In this document: positions 63,715-64,000 of the stretch, one piece after another
Layout: every line of letters begins with the position of its first letter
Numbering within the stretch: position 1 is the stretch's first letter
Assembly: GCF_010500245.1 (NCBI RefSeq)
Contig: NZ_JAAGOX010000001.1
Location: forward strand, 62,001-126,000
DNA length: 64,000 nt
From: Ruegeria sp. PrR005
GTDB taxonomy: Bacteria > Pseudomonadota > Alphaproteobacteria > Rhodobacterales > Rhodobacteraceae
Direction of reading: 5' to 3'
Notes under the pieces: generated by a model
Seen by the model: only the letters and a program-made list of their open reading frames with translations
What the model was told of the DNA's origin: nothing
Databases searched by the model: none
Program-made: the position numbers and the translations under genes

Positions 63715-64000
63715 ACGCGGCCCAACTGATCGCCACCGTCGGCGGTGTCGGCTACCTGCGCCCCGCACCCGGCACCTGGGGTTCGCTGGCGGCGCTGCCG
63801 CTGGCCTGGCTCATCCATCAGGCGGGCGGCTTCCCCGCCCTGGCCCTGGCGACACTAGCCGCGTTTCTCGGCGGCCTTTGGGCCACCGGCGTGATGACCG
63901 CAGGACGGGACGACCATGACCCCTCCGAGATCGTGATCGACGAGGTCGCCGGTCAGTTCCTGGCGCTCTGGGCTATCTCGCTGCCCGCCTGGCTGCATGG
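63711..64000 (+). CDS. pgpA: Phosphatidylglycerophosphatase A, 5' part
   Basis: The first about 97 residues are visible and the gene runs off the window. [14 protein letters not shown] near the N-terminus and [17 protein letters not shown] are the PgpA signatures. It dephosphorylates phosphatidylglycerol phosphate at the inner membrane. It overlaps ispDF (ATGA). Confidence 0.92.
   Translation, partial: MNAAQLIATVGGVGYLRPAPGTWGSLAALPLAWLIHQAGGFPALALATLAAFLGGLWATGVMTAGRDDHDPSEIVIDEVAGQFLALWAISLPAWLH

Overview
This window looks like chromosomal DNA of a Roseobacter-group alphaproteobacterium (Rhodobacterales), most likely Ruegeria or a close relative. The case rests on high GC with strong GC3 bias, the dusB-ntrB-ntrC-ntrY-ntrX / trkA-trkH / hfq-hflX gene order, a fused ispDF gene, an NtrC without the GAFTGA motif, a Usg-family gene, RTX proteins and a DmdB-like acyl-CoA ligase. 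No rRNA, CRISPR array, intact insertion sequence or prophage was found. There is one tRNA gene, tRNA-Gly(CCC).

Layout. 1-4.2 kb: the 3' end of a CaiB/BaiF CoA-transferase gene, an unknown protein, a ferredoxin-ASKHA (RACo-like) protein and a SAM methyltransferase. 4.2-5.4 kb: tRNA-Gly followed by a gene-poor stretch with a frameshifted RTX remnant. 5.4-9.8 kb: a small lipoprotein, a DmdB-like acyl-CoA ligase divergent from a hotdog thioesterase, and an intact RTX protein with a NIDO-like N-terminus. 9.8-13.5 kb: the zwf-pgl-pgi operon feeding glucose-6-phosphate into the Entner-Doudoroff/pentose-phosphate routes, with a CceR-like operator upstream. 13.5-15.8 kb: an orphan radical SAM protein, a GH19-like lytic enzyme, a tandem 17-bp repeat and usg. 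16-18.8 kb: gyrA and its terminator.

18.8-31.4 kb: mostly housekeeping and accessory enzymes. These are a MAPEG protein, an M32 carboxypeptidase, ctaA, trmJ, a ThiE/TenI-like protein, a divergent HupE/UreJ-like and DUF4198-like pair (probable metal handling), a GST, the pseudouridine catabolism pair psuK-psuG, a DUF502 protein, a patatin and 3-hydroxybutyrate dehydrogenase. 31.4-31.7 kb holds a candidate small RNA or attenuated leader on the minus strand. 31.7-40.4 kb: a peptide-type ABC substrate-binding protein, an XRE-cupin regulator divergent from an acyl-CoA ligase/DsbA pair, an MFS exporter, and a TPR protein with an SH3-domain partner. 40.4-50 kb: mfd, a small membrane protein, hemB, a YSC84-type lipoprotein, a penicillin-acylase-family enzyme and a cation/proton antiporter.

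50-62.4 kb is one long conserved minus-strand regulatory block: dusB-ntrB-ntrC, ntrY-ntrX, trkA-trkH and hfq-hflX. Genes within each group touch or overlap by 1-4 bases, which points to translational coupling. It joins nitrogen sensing, potassium uptake and post-transcriptional control. The window ends with ispDF (isoprenoid precursors) overlapping the start of pgpA (phosphatidylglycerol synthesis).

The strongest items for follow-up are the unannotated minus-strand transcript at 31486-31561, the probable CceR operator before zwf, the loss of GAFTGA in both NtrC and NtrX, the radical SAM protein with extra cysteines, and the metal-uptake pair whose start codons overlap.
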